Origin: Actinomycetes bacterium
GTDB lineage: Bacteria; Actinomycetota; Actinomycetes; Actinomycetales; Microbacteriaceae
NCBI GenBank assembly: GCA_023421635.1
Contig: JAEZSU010000059.1
Coordinates: forward strand, 1-12,960
DNA: 12,960 nucleotides
Direction of reading: 5' to 3'
Numbering within the stretch: the stretch's first letter is position 1; every line of letters starts with the position of its first letter. The position numbers and the translations under genes were made by a program. The notes under the pieces were generated by a model. It saw nothing but the letters and a program-made list of their open reading frames with translations. It did no database searches and had not been told where the DNA came from. Shown here piece after piece: positions 1-7,181 of the stretch.

Positions 1-141
1 TGCGGCGGCGTCCGCCACAGGTGTGAGGGGGCGTCCGGTCTGCGGCGACCCGTGGAACCACATCACGACCGGACCGGTGCCGCCGGTGTCGTACCAGCGC
101 AGCACCCCGTCGGCCGTCTCCACCTCGCGCCCGTGCGTCAC
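1..141 (-). CDS. alpha/beta-hydrolase family protein, N-terminal part only
   Basis: Only the first 47 codons lie in the window; the gene continues past the left edge. Reading leftwards from a GTG at 141-139, the protein has a short polar lead, a beta-strand segment ending in LRWYDTGG, then GPVVMWFHGSP. The hydrophobic strand followed by HG is the usual oxyanion-hole region of alpha/beta-hydrolases, in which HG follows strand 3. The catalytic Ser, Asp and His would lie further on and cannot be seen, so substrate and activity are unknown. There is no signal peptide in the visible part, so a cytoplasmic enzyme is likely. No Shine-Dalgarno is present: TACCCT (153-148) sits exactly six bases before the GTG, which suggests a leaderless transcript and supports this start. 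The family call is inference from a short stretch; a peptidase S33-like or lipase-like member are both possible. Confidence 0.7.
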   Translation of the reverse strand, partial: MTHGREVETADGVLRWYDTGGTGPVVMWFHGSPQTGRPLTPVADAAA

Positions 142-147
142 ACCGCG

Positions 148-153
148 AGGGTA
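148..153 (-). promoter_or_regulatory. -10 hexamer of a leaderless promoter (alpha/beta-hydrolase gene)
   Basis: TACCCT matches the TANNNT -10 pattern and is followed by six bases and then the GTG start at 141. No Shine-Dalgarno lies between. No clear -35 is visible. The same spacing recurs at five other genes in the window. Confidence 0.5.
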
Positions 154-193
154 GCGGGGGACCGGGCCGCAAGCACGGGTGCGTCCGTCGAAG

Positions 194-276
194 TGCCGGC
201 GGTGGGAGTCGAACCCACACGCCCTTGCGGGCAACCGAGTTTGAGTCGGTCGCGTCTGCCATTCCGCCACGCCGGC
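194..276 (-). tRNA. tRNA-Leu(CAA)
   Basis: The minus strand folds as a class II tRNA of 83 bases. The acceptor stem GCCGGCG pairs fully with CGCCGGC next to discriminator A (194). The anticodon stem ACCGA/TCGGT closes the loop CTCAAAC, giving anticodon CAA, which reads UUG leucine codons. A long variable arm with GCCC/GGGC pairing, typical of leucine tRNAs, is present. The T arm is GTGGG/CCCAC around TTCGACT. The 3' CCA is not encoded (the next bases are CTT), so it must be added by nucleotidyltransferase. A TATCGT at 305-300 could be the -10 of its promoter, but the -35 is weak. UUG is a rare leucine codon in DNA of this composition. Confidence 0.96.
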
Positions 277-341
277 CTGCGCGCACGCGCGCTCGATCGA
301 CGATACCGCAGCGCCACGCGGCCACCGTGCCGCCGCATTCA

Positions 342-420
342 GGACCGCGAGACTGCATCTCCGCCACCAGACCGCGTCCGTCGTCAGCTGTCTCGTGGCG
401 CACGTGCAGTCTCGCGGTCC
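342..420. repeat. nested inverted repeat, 16-bp perfect outer arms
   Basis: The arms at 342-357 and 405-420 (GGACCGCGAGACTGCA and its exact reverse complement) match over 16 bases with a 47-base spacer. Inside, 362-367 (CGCCAC) pairs with 395-400 (GTGGCG) and 369-372 (AGAC) with 390-393 (GTCT), so either strand can fold into one long interrupted hairpin of about 79 bases. It lies in the gap between the tRNA gene and the response regulator and has no coding character. It is too long and too interrupted for a typical terminator and has no T tract. A dispersed palindromic element (REP- or MITE-like) or a structured RNA is my inference. Confidence 0.8.
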
Positions 421-436
421 GCGGCGCGATCGCATT

Positions 437-458
437 CCTGTGGGGGCGCTCCCACAGG
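437..458. promoter_or_regulatory. 22-bp dyad upstream of the ANTAR regulator, possible operator
   Basis: CCTGTGGG and CCCACAGG are perfect 8-bp arms around GGCGCT, and a G-T pair and a GCGC apex nearly complete the symmetry. The -35 position for the -10 hexamer at 475-480 (17-base spacing) falls on the right arm. This placement suggests a protein-binding site controlling the downstream gene. A terminator for incoming transcription is the alternative, but no T tract follows. Confidence 0.45.
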
Positions 459-474
459 CACAGGAAGCGTGCCG

Positions 475-480
475 TAAGAT
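475..480 (+). promoter_or_regulatory. -10 hexamer of a leaderless promoter (ANTAR response regulator)
   Basis: TAAGAT is followed by exactly six bases and then the GTG start at 487. There is no Shine-Dalgarno between them, so transcription probably starts on the first base of the start codon. No TTGACA-like -35 is seen; the expected position lies within the 437-458 dyad. Confidence 0.6.
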
Positions 481-486
481 CTAACG

Positions 487-1104
487 GTGACTGAGCAAGA
501 GGAAACCGCGAAATCCGCCCCCGCACCCCGACGGGTGGTCGTGGCCGAGGACGAGTCGCTCATCCGCCTCGACATCGTCGAGATCCTCCGAGACAACGGC
601 TTCGACGTCGTCGGTGAAGCAGGGGACGGGGAGACGGCGGTCGCACTGGCGACCGAACTGCGCCCCGACCTGGTCATCATGGACGTCAAGATGCCGCAGC
701 TCGACGGCATCTCCGCCGCCGAGAAGCTGAGCAAGGCGCACATCGCGCCCGTCGTGCTGCTGACCGCCTTCAGCCAGAAGGAACTCGTCGAGCGTGCCAG
801 CGAAGCCGGCGCCCTCGCCTACGTCGTGAAGCCGTTCACCCCGAACGACCTGCTGCCGGCGATCGAGATCGCGCTGGCCCGCTACGAGCAGATCATCACG
901 CTCGAAGCCGAGGTCGCCGACATGGTCGAGCGGTTCGAGACCCGCAAGCTCGTCGACCGCGCCAAGGGCCTGCTCAACGAGAAGATGGGCCTCACCGAGC
1001 CCGAAGCGTTCCGCTGGATCCAGAAGGCCTCCATGGACCGCCGCCTGACGATGCAGGACGTCGCCAAGGCCATCATCGAGCAGCTGGCCCCGAAGAAGGC
1101 CTGA
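487..1104 (+). CDS. pdtaR: response regulator with REC and ANTAR domains (PdtaR-like)
   Basis: A 205-residue cytoplasmic two-component response regulator. The receiver domain spans about residues 16-130: the acidic pair is E21/D22, the phosphoacceptor is D66 in VIMDVKMP, and the switch and lysine positions are T93 and K115 (VVKPF). A coiled linker leads to an ANTAR domain at about 140-200, with the family pattern RKLVDRAKGLL and a C-terminal MQDVAKAII helix. ANTAR domains bind paired RNA hairpins and prevent transcription termination; in M. tuberculosis the homologue PdtaR (Rv1626) is phosphorylated by the kinase PdtaS. No kinase gene is adjacent here, which is normal for this family. The GTG start is chosen because the leaderless -10 lies six bases before it and the REC domain begins about 15 residues later. 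A strong hairpin follows the stop codon. RNA targets cannot be read from this window. Confidence 0.93.
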   Translation: MTEQEETAKSAPAPRRVVVAEDESLIRLDIVEILRDNGFDVVGEAGDGETAVALATELRPDLVIMDVKMPQLDGISAAEKLSKAHIAPVVLLTAFSQKELVERASEAGALAYVVKPFTPNDLLPAIEIALARYEQIITLEAEVADMVERFETRKLVDRAKGLLNEKMGLTEPEAFRWIQKASMDRRLTMQDVAKAIIEQLAPKKA

Positions 1105-1150
1105 GCGCTCCCGCATCCCGCCGCGGCGCCGCGCGTCCGCGAGTCGGCCT

Positions 1151-1195
1151 CTGGGCGCCGAGACCCTGGGTGAACCCCACGGTCTCGGCGCCCAG
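1151..1195. terminator. bidirectional terminator-like hairpin
   Basis: CTGGGCGCCGAGACC (1151-1165) and its exact reverse complement (1181-1195) form a perfect 15-bp stem. The 15-base loop contains a further TGGG/CCCA mini-stem around TGAA. It lies between the convergent ANTAR regulator and thioesterase genes, 46 bases after one stop codon and 14 after the other, so it can serve both. Only short T-rich sequence (ATTTC) follows on the plus strand. Confidence 0.8.
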
Positions 1196-1209
1196 TCCCC
1201 ATTTCGGGG

Positions 1210-1644
1210 TCAGGCGTCCTTGAGCATGTTGGTGATGCGGATCGTCGAGAGGCGGTTGCCGTCGTCGTCGCGGCACACGATCTCGTGCACCGTGATCGAC
1301 CGGCCGAGGTGCAGCGGCACGCAGGTGCCCGTCACCCAGCCCGACCGGGCCGAACGGGTGTGGGTCGCATTGATGTCGACCCCGACGGCGAGCCGGCGCC
1401 CGCCGTCGGTCAGGCGTGCGTGGTAGTTCGCGTGCATCGAGCCGAGGCTCTCGGCGAGCACGACGTACGCACCCCCGTGGACCAGTCCCACCGGCTGCGT
1501 GTTGCCTTCGACGGGCATCCGGGCCACCGCGCGCTCCGGAGTGAACTCGAGCCACTCGAAGCCCATCTTCTCCGCCAGCGCACCCGCGCCGCGCTCCTTC
1601 AACCAGGCGAACCCGTCGATCGCGGACGACTCGGCAGCGGGCAT
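1210..1644 (-). CDS. PaaI-family hotdog-fold thioesterase
   Basis: A 144-residue single-domain protein of normal length for the PaaI/YbgC-like acyl-CoA thioesterase group, which hydrolyses thioesters such as aromatic acyl-CoAs. The diagnostic part is residues 53-69, GLVHGGAYVVLAESLGS: HGG at 56-58 begins the long central hotdog helix, and E65 is at the usual position of the catalytic acid. Downstream strands (LAVGVDINATHTRSA, then GWVTGTC) match the family order. There is no signal peptide, so it acts in the cytoplasm. The ATG at 1644 is chosen because AAGGAG lies four bases before it on the minus strand. The gene is divergent from polA with a 57-base gap and convergent with the ANTAR regulator. 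The natural substrate is unknown; a role in phenylacetyl-CoA or menaquinone-related metabolism cannot be decided from sequence. Confidence 0.9.
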   Translation of the reverse strand: MPAAESSAIDGFAWLKERGAGALAEKMGFEWLEFTPERAVARMPVEGNTQPVGLVHGGAYVVLAESLGSMHANYHARLTDGGRRLAVGVDINATHTRSARSGWVTGTCVPLHLGRSITVHEIVCRDDDGNRLSTIRITNMLKDA

Positions 1645-1689
1645 GGCTCTCCTTCGATGGATGCGGGATGGGCTGTCCGTGACCCCGTC

Positions 1690-1695
1690 TAGGCT
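1690..1695 (+). promoter_or_regulatory. -10 hexamer of a leaderless promoter (polA)
   Basis: TAGGCT is followed by six bases and the GTG start of polA at 1702. No Shine-Dalgarno is present. It lies in the 57-base gap between divergent genes. A -35 match is not evident. Confidence 0.6.
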
Positions 1696-1701
1696 TGACG
1701 G

Positions 1702-4335
1702 GTGACCGACTCCTCGAAGCCTACCCTCCTGGTCGTCGACGGCCATTCCCTCGCGTTCCGGGCCTTCTACGCCCTGCCGGTCGACAACTTCACCACCAAG
1801 GACGGGCAGCACACGAACGGCGTGTACGGCTTCCTGTCCATGTTCGTGAACCTGCTCAAGGCCGAGAAGCCGAGCCACGTCGCCGTCGCGTTCGACACCT
1901 CGCGGGTCTCGTTCCGCACCCGCGAATACGCGGAGTACAAAGCCAACCGCAGCGAGACGCCGCCGGAGTTCTCCGGCCAGATCCCGCTCCTTCAGGAGTG
2001 CCTGCGCGCGATGGGCGTGACGGTGCTGCAGAAGGAGGACATCGAGGCCGACGACATCCTGGCGACCCTGTCGACGCAGGGCGCGTCCGAGGGGTACCGG
2101 GTGCTCGTCTGCTCCGGCGACCGCGACACCATCCAGCTCGTCAACGACGACATCACCCTGCTCTACCCGAACGTGCAGGGCGTCTCGCAGCTCAAGCGCT
2201 ACGACCCCGCCACCGTGATGGAGCGCTACGGCGTGCCGCCGTCCCAGTACCCCGAGATCGCCGCGCTCGTCGGAGAGACGAGCGACAACCTCCCCGGTGT
2301 GCCGAAGGTGGGGGAGAAGACCGCGGTGAAATGGCTCACCCAGTTCGGCTCGCTCGACGAGGTGCTCGCCCGCGCCGACGAGATCAAGGGTGTCGTGGGC
2401 GGCAACCTGCGGGAGCATCTCGACGACGTGCGCCGCAACCGTGCGCTGAACCGCCTGCTCACCGACGTCGAGCTTCCGGTGCGCCCGGAGGACCTGCGCC
2501 TGGCGCCCCTCGACGCGCAGGCCGTGCGCGACGTCTTCGCCCGGCTCGAGTTCCGGACGCTGCTGCCGCGCGTGTTCGAGGCCACCGGCGCCGCCGACAC
2601 GTCCGAGCCTCCGGTGCCGGAGGCCACCGCCCCCGCGGCCGCCGAGGTCGACGCCGCCACGCTCGGCGCCTGGCTCGAGGCCGCGGAGGGTGAGGTGGGT
2701 GTCACCCTCGTCACCGCCGGCGGCCTGCCCACCCGCATCGGTCTCGCGCAGCAGGACGCCGCAGTCGAGACGGACTGGACGGATGCGGTCGCCGACACGC
2801 TCCGAGACTGGCTCGCGTCCGACGCACCCAAGGTGCTCCACGACGCCAAGCCGCAGGTGAAGGCGCTCCGCCGCGCCGGACTCACGCTCCGCGGCCTGCG
2901 CATGGACACGCTCCTCGGCGGCTGGCTCGTCCGGCCCAGCTTCCCGGACAAGACGCTCGCGAACCTCGTGGAGCGCTACCTCGGCGAGAAGCTGCCCGAG
3001 GCAGATCCCAACCAGCTCGTACCCGAGGACGAGGGCGCGACGCCCGGGCAGCTCGCCTGGTTCACGCGCCGGGTGGGCGCGGCGATCGCCGCAGAGCTGC
3101 CGGCCTCCGTCGCAGGCGTGCTCGAGTCGATCGAGCTCCCCAGCATCCGTGCGCTCGGTGACATGGAGCTTGCCGGTGTGTCGGTGTCCCACGAGAAGCT
3201 GTCGACGTTCTCCGCCGAGCTCGCCGTCCGCGCGGACGGCATCGCGCAGGAGGCCTACGCCGCGATCGGCCGCGAGGTGAACCTCGGGTCGCCCAAGCAG
3301 CTGCAGGAGGTCCTGTTCGAGGAGCTGCAGCTGCCGAAGACCCGGAAGACGAAGACCGGGTACTCCACCGACGCCGCAGTGCTCGCCGACCTGCAGGAGA
3401 AGGCGCCGCATCCGTTCCTCGACCTGCTCCTGCAGCACCGCGAGGCGACGAAGCTCCGGCAGATCATCGAGACACTGGATGCCGCGATCGGCGCCGACGG
3501 CCGCATCCACACCACCTATCTGCAGACCGGGTCGCAGACCGGACGCCTTTCCAGTACCGACCCGAACCTGCAGAACATCCCCGTCCGCACGGCGGAGAGC
3601 CGCCGCATCCGCGCCGCCTTCGAGGTCGGCCAGGGCTACGAGACGCTGCTGACCGCCGACTACTCGCAGATCGAGATGCGCATCATGGCGCACCTGTCGG
3701 AGGACCCGGGCCTCATCGAGGCGTTCAACGCGGGCGAGGACCTCCACCGGTTCGTCGGCGCCCGCGTGTTCGGCGTCGACCCCGCACAGGTCACGCCTGC
3801 GATGCGCACGAAGGTGAAGGCCATGTCGTACGGCCTCGTGTACGGTCTGTCGGCGTTCGGCCTGTCGAAGCAGCTGCGGATCGAGCAGTCCGAGGCCAAG
3901 CAGCTCATGATGGAATACTTCGCCCGGTTCGGCGCCGTGCGCGACTACCTTCGCTCCTCGGTCGAGCAGGCACGGATCGACGGGTACACCGAGACGATCT
4001 TCGGCCGGCGCCGTCCGTTCCCCGACCTCACCAGCCCCAACCGGGTGCTGCGCGAGAACGCCGAGCGGGCAGCGCTGAACGCCCCGATCCAGGGGTCGGC
4101 GGCCGACATCATGAAGCTCGCCCTCGTGCACATCCACGACGAGCTCGGCTCCGCCGGGCTCGCCTCGCGGGTGCTGCTGCAGATCCACGACGAACTCGTG
4201 GTCGAGGTGGCGCCGGGGGAGTGGGATGCGGTCGAGCGCATCGTCCGCGACCGGATGGCGGATGCGGCCACCCTGTCGGTGCCGTTGGACGTGCAGATCG
4301 GCCGCGGGCTGAACTGGGACGAAGCCGCCCACTGA
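1702..4335 (+). CDS. polA: DNA polymerase I
   Basis: An 877-residue family A polymerase that fills gaps in repair and replaces Okazaki primers. Residues 1-290 are the 5'-3' nuclease domain: D13 in LVVDGHS, D65, the EADD cluster at 115-118, SGDRD with D140/D142, and SDNLPGVPKVGEKTA at 194-208, the helix-3-turn-helix. Residues about 315-480 correspond to the 3'-5' exonuclease fold but lack its metal-binding acids: the DxE strand reads GVTLVTAGG, and the positions of the later aspartates are not conserved. Proofreading should therefore be absent, as known for other actinobacterial PolA. The polymerase domain fills the rest: motif A DYSQIE (D653), motif B from K704 through YGLVYG (710-715), and motif C QIHDELVVEV (D830). 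The GTG start follows a leaderless -10 by six bases and begins directly before the first nuclease strand. The gene is transcribed alone, divergent from the thioesterase. Confidence 0.98.
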   Translation: MTDSSKPTLLVVDGHSLAFRAFYALPVDNFTTKDGQHTNGVYGFLSMFVNLLKAEKPSHVAVAFDTSRVSFRTREYAEYKANRSETPPEFSGQIPLLQECLRAMGVTVLQKEDIEADDILATLSTQGASEGYRVLVCSGDRDTIQLVNDDITLLYPNVQGVSQLKRYDPATVMERYGVPPSQYPEIAALVGETSDNLPGVPKVGEKTAVKWLTQFGSLDEVLARADEIKGVVGGNLREHLDDVRRNRALNRLLTDVELPVRPEDLRLAPLDAQAVRDVFARLEFRTLLPRVFEATGAADTSEPPVPEATAPAAAEVDAATLGAWLEAAEGEVGVTLVTAGGLPTRIGLAQQDAAVETDWTDAVADTLRDWLASDAPKVLHDAKPQVKALRRAGLTLRGLRMDTLLGGWLVRPSFPDKTLANLVERYLGEKLPEADPNQLVPEDEGATPGQLAWFTRRVGAAIAAELPASVAGVLESIELPSIRALGDMELAGVSVSHEKLSTFSAELAVRADGIAQEAYAAIGREVNLGSPKQLQEVLFEELQLPKTRKTKTGYSTDAAVLADLQEKAPHPFLDLLLQHREATKLRQIIETLDAAIGADGRIHTTYLQTGSQTGRLSSTDPNLQNIPVRTAESRRIRAAFEVGQGYETLLTADYSQIEMRIMAHLSEDPGLIEAFNAGEDLHRFVGARVFGVDPAQVTPAMRTKVKAMSYGLVYGLSAFGLSKQLRIEQSEAKQLMMEYFARFGAVRDYLRSSVEQARIDGYTETIFGRRRPFPDLTSPNRVLRENAERAALNAPIQGSAADIMKLALVHIHDELGSAGLASRVLLQIHDELVVEVAPGEWDAVERIVRDRMADAATLSVPLDVQIGRGLNWDEAAH

Positions 4336-4373
4336 CCCAGCCGACGGCCTGTGCCTGCGGATCGGCCGCCGCG

Positions 4374-4379
4374 TAGGCT
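4374..4379 (+). promoter_or_regulatory. -10 hexamer of a leaderless promoter (DUF885 gene)
   Basis: TAGGCT, the same hexamer as for polA, is followed by six bases and the ATG at 4386. There is no Shine-Dalgarno. It lies 38 bases after the polA stop codon, so the DUF885 gene has its own promoter. Confidence 0.6.
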
Positions 4380-4385
4380 CGTGGC

Positions 4386-6062
4386 ATGACCGACGAGCAG
4401 GTACGTCCCCCGTCCGCCATCGACGCGATCGCCGACGCCTGGGTCGACACCGCGGCGGCGATCGATCCGACACTGGCCACGTACATCGGGCGGGCCGAGC
4501 ACAACGGCCGGTTCGGCGACTACTCGCCGCAGGGGATCGACCGCGCCGCGGATGCCGCCAGGCGCACCCTCGCCGAGCTCGACCATGCCGTCCCGGTGGA
4601 CGATGTCGACGCCGTCACGAAGGCGGACCTCAGCCGTGAGCTGACGCTCGATCTCGAGCTGCACGAGGCCGGCGCGCACCTGCGGGACCTCAACGTCATC
4701 GACTCGCCGGCGCAGAACATCCGCTCGGTGTTCGACCTCATGCCCACCGACACGGTCGAGGACTGGGGGACGATCAGCGAACGGCTCGCAGCGCTGCCGG
4801 CCGCGGTCGCCGGCTACATCGACACGCTGCGCGAAGGCATCCGCACCGGGCAGGTACCCGCGCGCCGGCAGGTCACGGAGGTCGTGACCCAGATCGGCCG
4901 CTACACCGCGCCCGACGGCTTCTTCGCCGGCTTCGCCGCCGGTGCCGCACCCGCCGACGGCGCCCTGCCCGCATCAATGCAGGCGGACCTCCGCGCCCGC
5001 GCCGATGCCGCGCGGGAGGCCTACGACGGGCTCGCCGCGTTCCTGGCGCAGGATCTCGCACCGGTCGCCACCGAACGCGACGGCGTCGGCCGCGACCTGT
5101 ACGCCCTGCACTCCCGTCGCTTCCTCGGCGCCGCGATCGACCTCGACGAGACGTACGAGTGGGGCATCGAGGAACTCGCGCGCATGGTGGCCGAGCAGGA
5201 GCAGATCGCGGACAGCATCGTCCCGGGCGGCACGGTGGAGGATGCCGTGGCGTTCCTCGAAGCGGACCCCTCGATGAAGCTGCACGGCACGCAGGCGCTG
5301 CAGCGCTGGATGCAGGAGACGAGCGACCGCGCCGTGGAGGAGCTCGGACGGACCCACTTCGACATCCCCGATCCGGTGCGCCGGCTGGAGTGCATGATCG
5401 CGCCGACGCACGAGGGCGGGATCTACTACACCGGCCCCACCGACGACTTCTCCCGGCCTGGCCGCATGTGGTGGTCGGTGCCGGAGGGCGTGACGGAGTT
5501 CGACACGTGGCGCGAGCTGACGACGGTGTACCACGAGGGCGTTCCCGGCCATCACCTGCAGATCGGGCAGGCGGTCCACAACCGCGCCGAACTGAACTCG
5601 TGGCGTCGGCTCCTCGCGGGCACCTCGGGCCACGCCGAGGGGTGGGCGCTCTACGCGGAGCGCCTCATGGCGCAGCTCGGCTATCTCGACGCACCGGCGG
5701 ACCGGCTCGGCATGCTCGACGGGCAGCGGATGCGGGCGGCGCGCGTGGTGCTCGACATCGGCGTGCACCTGGGCAAGGAGCGCCCGGACGAGGGCGGCGT
5801 CTGGGACGCCGATTCCGCGCTCGCGTTCATGCGGCGGAACGTGAACATGCCGGACGAGTTCATCCGGTTCGAGGTGAACCGCTACCTCGGGTGGCCCGGG
5901 CAGGCGCCCGCGTACAAGGTCGGTCAGCGGATCTGGGAGCAGATCCGGGACGACGTGCGCGTGGCGGAGGGCGACACGTTCTCGATGAAGGCGTTCCACC
6001 GCCGCGCGCTCGATCTCGGGGGCGTCGGCCTCGACACGCTGCGGGCCGCACTCACCCCGTGA
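4386..6062 (+). CDS. DUF885 family protein, probable zinc metallopeptidase
   Basis: A 558-residue protein with the hallmarks of the DUF885 family, predicted zinc-dependent peptidases whose substrates are mostly unknown. The metal site is the HExxPGHH motif at 383-390 (HEGVPGHH, after TTVY), followed by GHAEGWALYAERL from about 415, where E418 is the likely third ligand. The N-terminal half is a helical region typical of the family. There is no signal peptide or membrane segment, although many relatives are exported; this copy therefore appears cytoplasmic. The C-terminal part keeps the family's pattern of catalytic-domain helices (FEVNRYLGWPGQA near 497-510). The length is normal and the reading frame is intact. 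The ATG start is supported by the leaderless -10 six bases upstream. The LLM oxidoreductase gene begins 62 bases downstream and may be partly co-transcribed. The metallopeptidase activity is inferred from the motif. Confidence 0.9.
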   Translation: MTDEQVRPPSAIDAIADAWVDTAAAIDPTLATYIGRAEHNGRFGDYSPQGIDRAADAARRTLAELDHAVPVDDVDAVTKADLSRELTLDLELHEAGAHLRDLNVIDSPAQNIRSVFDLMPTDTVEDWGTISERLAALPAAVAGYIDTLREGIRTGQVPARRQVTEVVTQIGRYTAPDGFFAGFAAGAAPADGALPASMQADLRARADAAREAYDGLAAFLAQDLAPVATERDGVGRDLYALHSRRFLGAAIDLDETYEWGIEELARMVAEQEQIADSIVPGGTVEDAVAFLEADPSMKLHGTQALQRWMQETSDRAVEELGRTHFDIPDPVRRLECMIAPTHEGGIYYTGPTDDFSRPGRMWWSVPEGVTEFDTWRELTTVYHEGVPGHHLQIGQAVHNRAELNSWRRLLAGTSGHAEGWALYAERLMAQLGYLDAPADRLGMLDGQRMRAARVVLDIGVHLGKERPDEGGVWDADSALAFMRRNVNMPDEFIRFEVNRYLGWPGQAPAYKVGQRIWEQIRDDVRVAEGDTFSMKAFHRRALDLGGVGLDTLRAALTP

Positions 6063-6124
6063 CGAAGGCCGGGAATGCCGCACCTGCCCTTCCGGTTGCA
6101 TTCGACTGAATGGAAGGTGGCGGC

Positions 6125-7162
6125 ATGGTGCACGCAGTGGAATTCGGGCTCGACACGTTCGGCGATGTGACCGCGGGGGAGGACGGGGCGCTCCTCAGCG
6201 ACGCGCAGACCATCCGCAACGTGGTCGCGCAGGCCGAGCTCGCGGACGAGCTGGGGCTGTCCTTCTTCGGGGTGGGGGAGCACCACCGTCACGAGTTCGC
6301 AGTGTCGAGCCCGGAGATCGTGCTCGCGGCCGCGGCGGCGCGCACGTCCCGCATCCATCTCGGCACCGCGGTCACCGTCCTCTCCTCCGACGACCCGGTG
6401 CGGCTGTACGAGCGGTTCGCCACGCTCGACGCCGTCGCGAACGGGCGTGCCGAGGTCATCCTGGGGCGCGGCTCGTTCACCGAGTCGTTCCCCCTCTTCG
6501 GCTACGCGCTCTCGGACTACGAGACCCTGTTCGAGGAGAAGCTGGAGCTGTTCAGCCTGCTGCGCCGTGAGCAGCCGGTGACCTGGCAGGGTCGCACCCG
6601 CGCGGCGCTCTCCGGCGCCGATGTCTACCCGAAGACCGAGCACGGCATCCGCGCCTGGGTCGGGGTGGGCGGCTCTCCGGAGTCGGTGGTGCGCACCGCA
6701 CGCTACGGGTACGGCCTCATGCTTGCGATCATCGGAGGACCGGCGGCCGGGTTCCGGCCGTACGTCGACCTCTTCCACCGGAGCACGGCGGGCTTCGGCC
6801 ACGGCACGCTCCCCGTCGGCGTCCACTCGCCGGGACACGTGGCCGACACCGACGCTGAGGCGTGGGACGAGCTGTACCCGGCGATGGAGGTCAACCGCAA
6901 CGCGATCGGTGCCGAGCGCGGCTGGCCGCCGTACAGCAGGATGCAGTTCCAGCGCGACGTCGGGCCCCAGGGGGCGGTGTACGCCGGGTCGCCGGACACC
7001 GTCGCACGGAAGCTCGCCGACACGGTGCGGCTCCTCGGTCTCGACCGTTTCGATCTGAAGTTCTCCAACGGCACGCTCTCGCATGAGCGGATGCTGCGCT
7101 CCATCGAGCTGTACGCCACCGAGGTCGTGCCGCGGGTGCGGGCACTGCTCGCCGACGACTGA
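6125..7162 (+). CDS. LLM class flavin-dependent oxidoreductase
   Basis: A 345-residue luciferase-like monooxygenase of the single-subunit, F420- or FMN-dependent superfamily. The N-terminus reads EFGLDTFGDV, the first barrel strand usual for one subgroup; FFGVGEHH (about residue 50) is the conserved strand-and-histidine region, and IHLGTAVTVLSSDDPVRLYERFATLD follows the family consensus for the next strand and helix. GRGSFTESFPLFG and VGVGGSPESV mark the phosphate-binding and later barrel segments. Whether it uses FMN or F420 and what it oxidises cannot be told from sequence. I chose ATG 6125 because GGAAGG lies seven bases upstream; an in-frame ATG at 6110 would add five residues but has no ribosome site. 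No strong promoter is seen in the 62-base gap (TGCATT at 6097-6102 is a weak -10), so read-through from the DUF885 gene is possible. Confidence 0.92.
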   Translation: MVHAVEFGLDTFGDVTAGEDGALLSDAQTIRNVVAQAELADELGLSFFGVGEHHRHEFAVSSPEIVLAAAAARTSRIHLGTAVTVLSSDDPVRLYERFATLDAVANGRAEVILGRGSFTESFPLFGYALSDYETLFEEKLELFSLLRREQPVTWQGRTRAALSGADVYPKTEHGIRAWVGVGGSPESVVRTARYGYGLMLAIIGGPAAGFRPYVDLFHRSTAGFGHGTLPVGVHSPGHVADTDAEAWDELYPAMEVNRNAIGAERGWPPYSRMQFQRDVGPQGAVYAGSPDTVARKLADTVRLLGLDRFDLKFSNGTLSHERMLRSIELYATEVVPRVRALLADD

Positions 7163-7169
7163 CCGGACG

Positions 7170-7175
7170 TAGGGT
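7170..7175 (+). promoter_or_regulatory. -10 hexamer of a leaderless promoter (SGNH hydrolase gene)
   Basis: TAGGGT is followed by six bases and the ATG at 7182, without a Shine-Dalgarno. It begins eight bases after the stop codon of the LLM gene, so the SGNH gene can be transcribed separately even though the gap is only 19 bases. Confidence 0.6.
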
Positions 7176-7181
7176 GGACGG

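Noticed and set aside
1210..4473. Very long open frame on the minus strand across polA
   Set aside because: Only its last 144 codons (the thioesterase) are real. The rest is antisense to polA, which has all family motifs; high-GC DNA leaves such frames open.
6110..6124. Upstream ATG for the LLM oxidoreductase
   Set aside because: It lacks a ribosome site and overlaps the GGAAGG that serves the ATG at 6125; the five extra residues do not add to the family's N-terminus.
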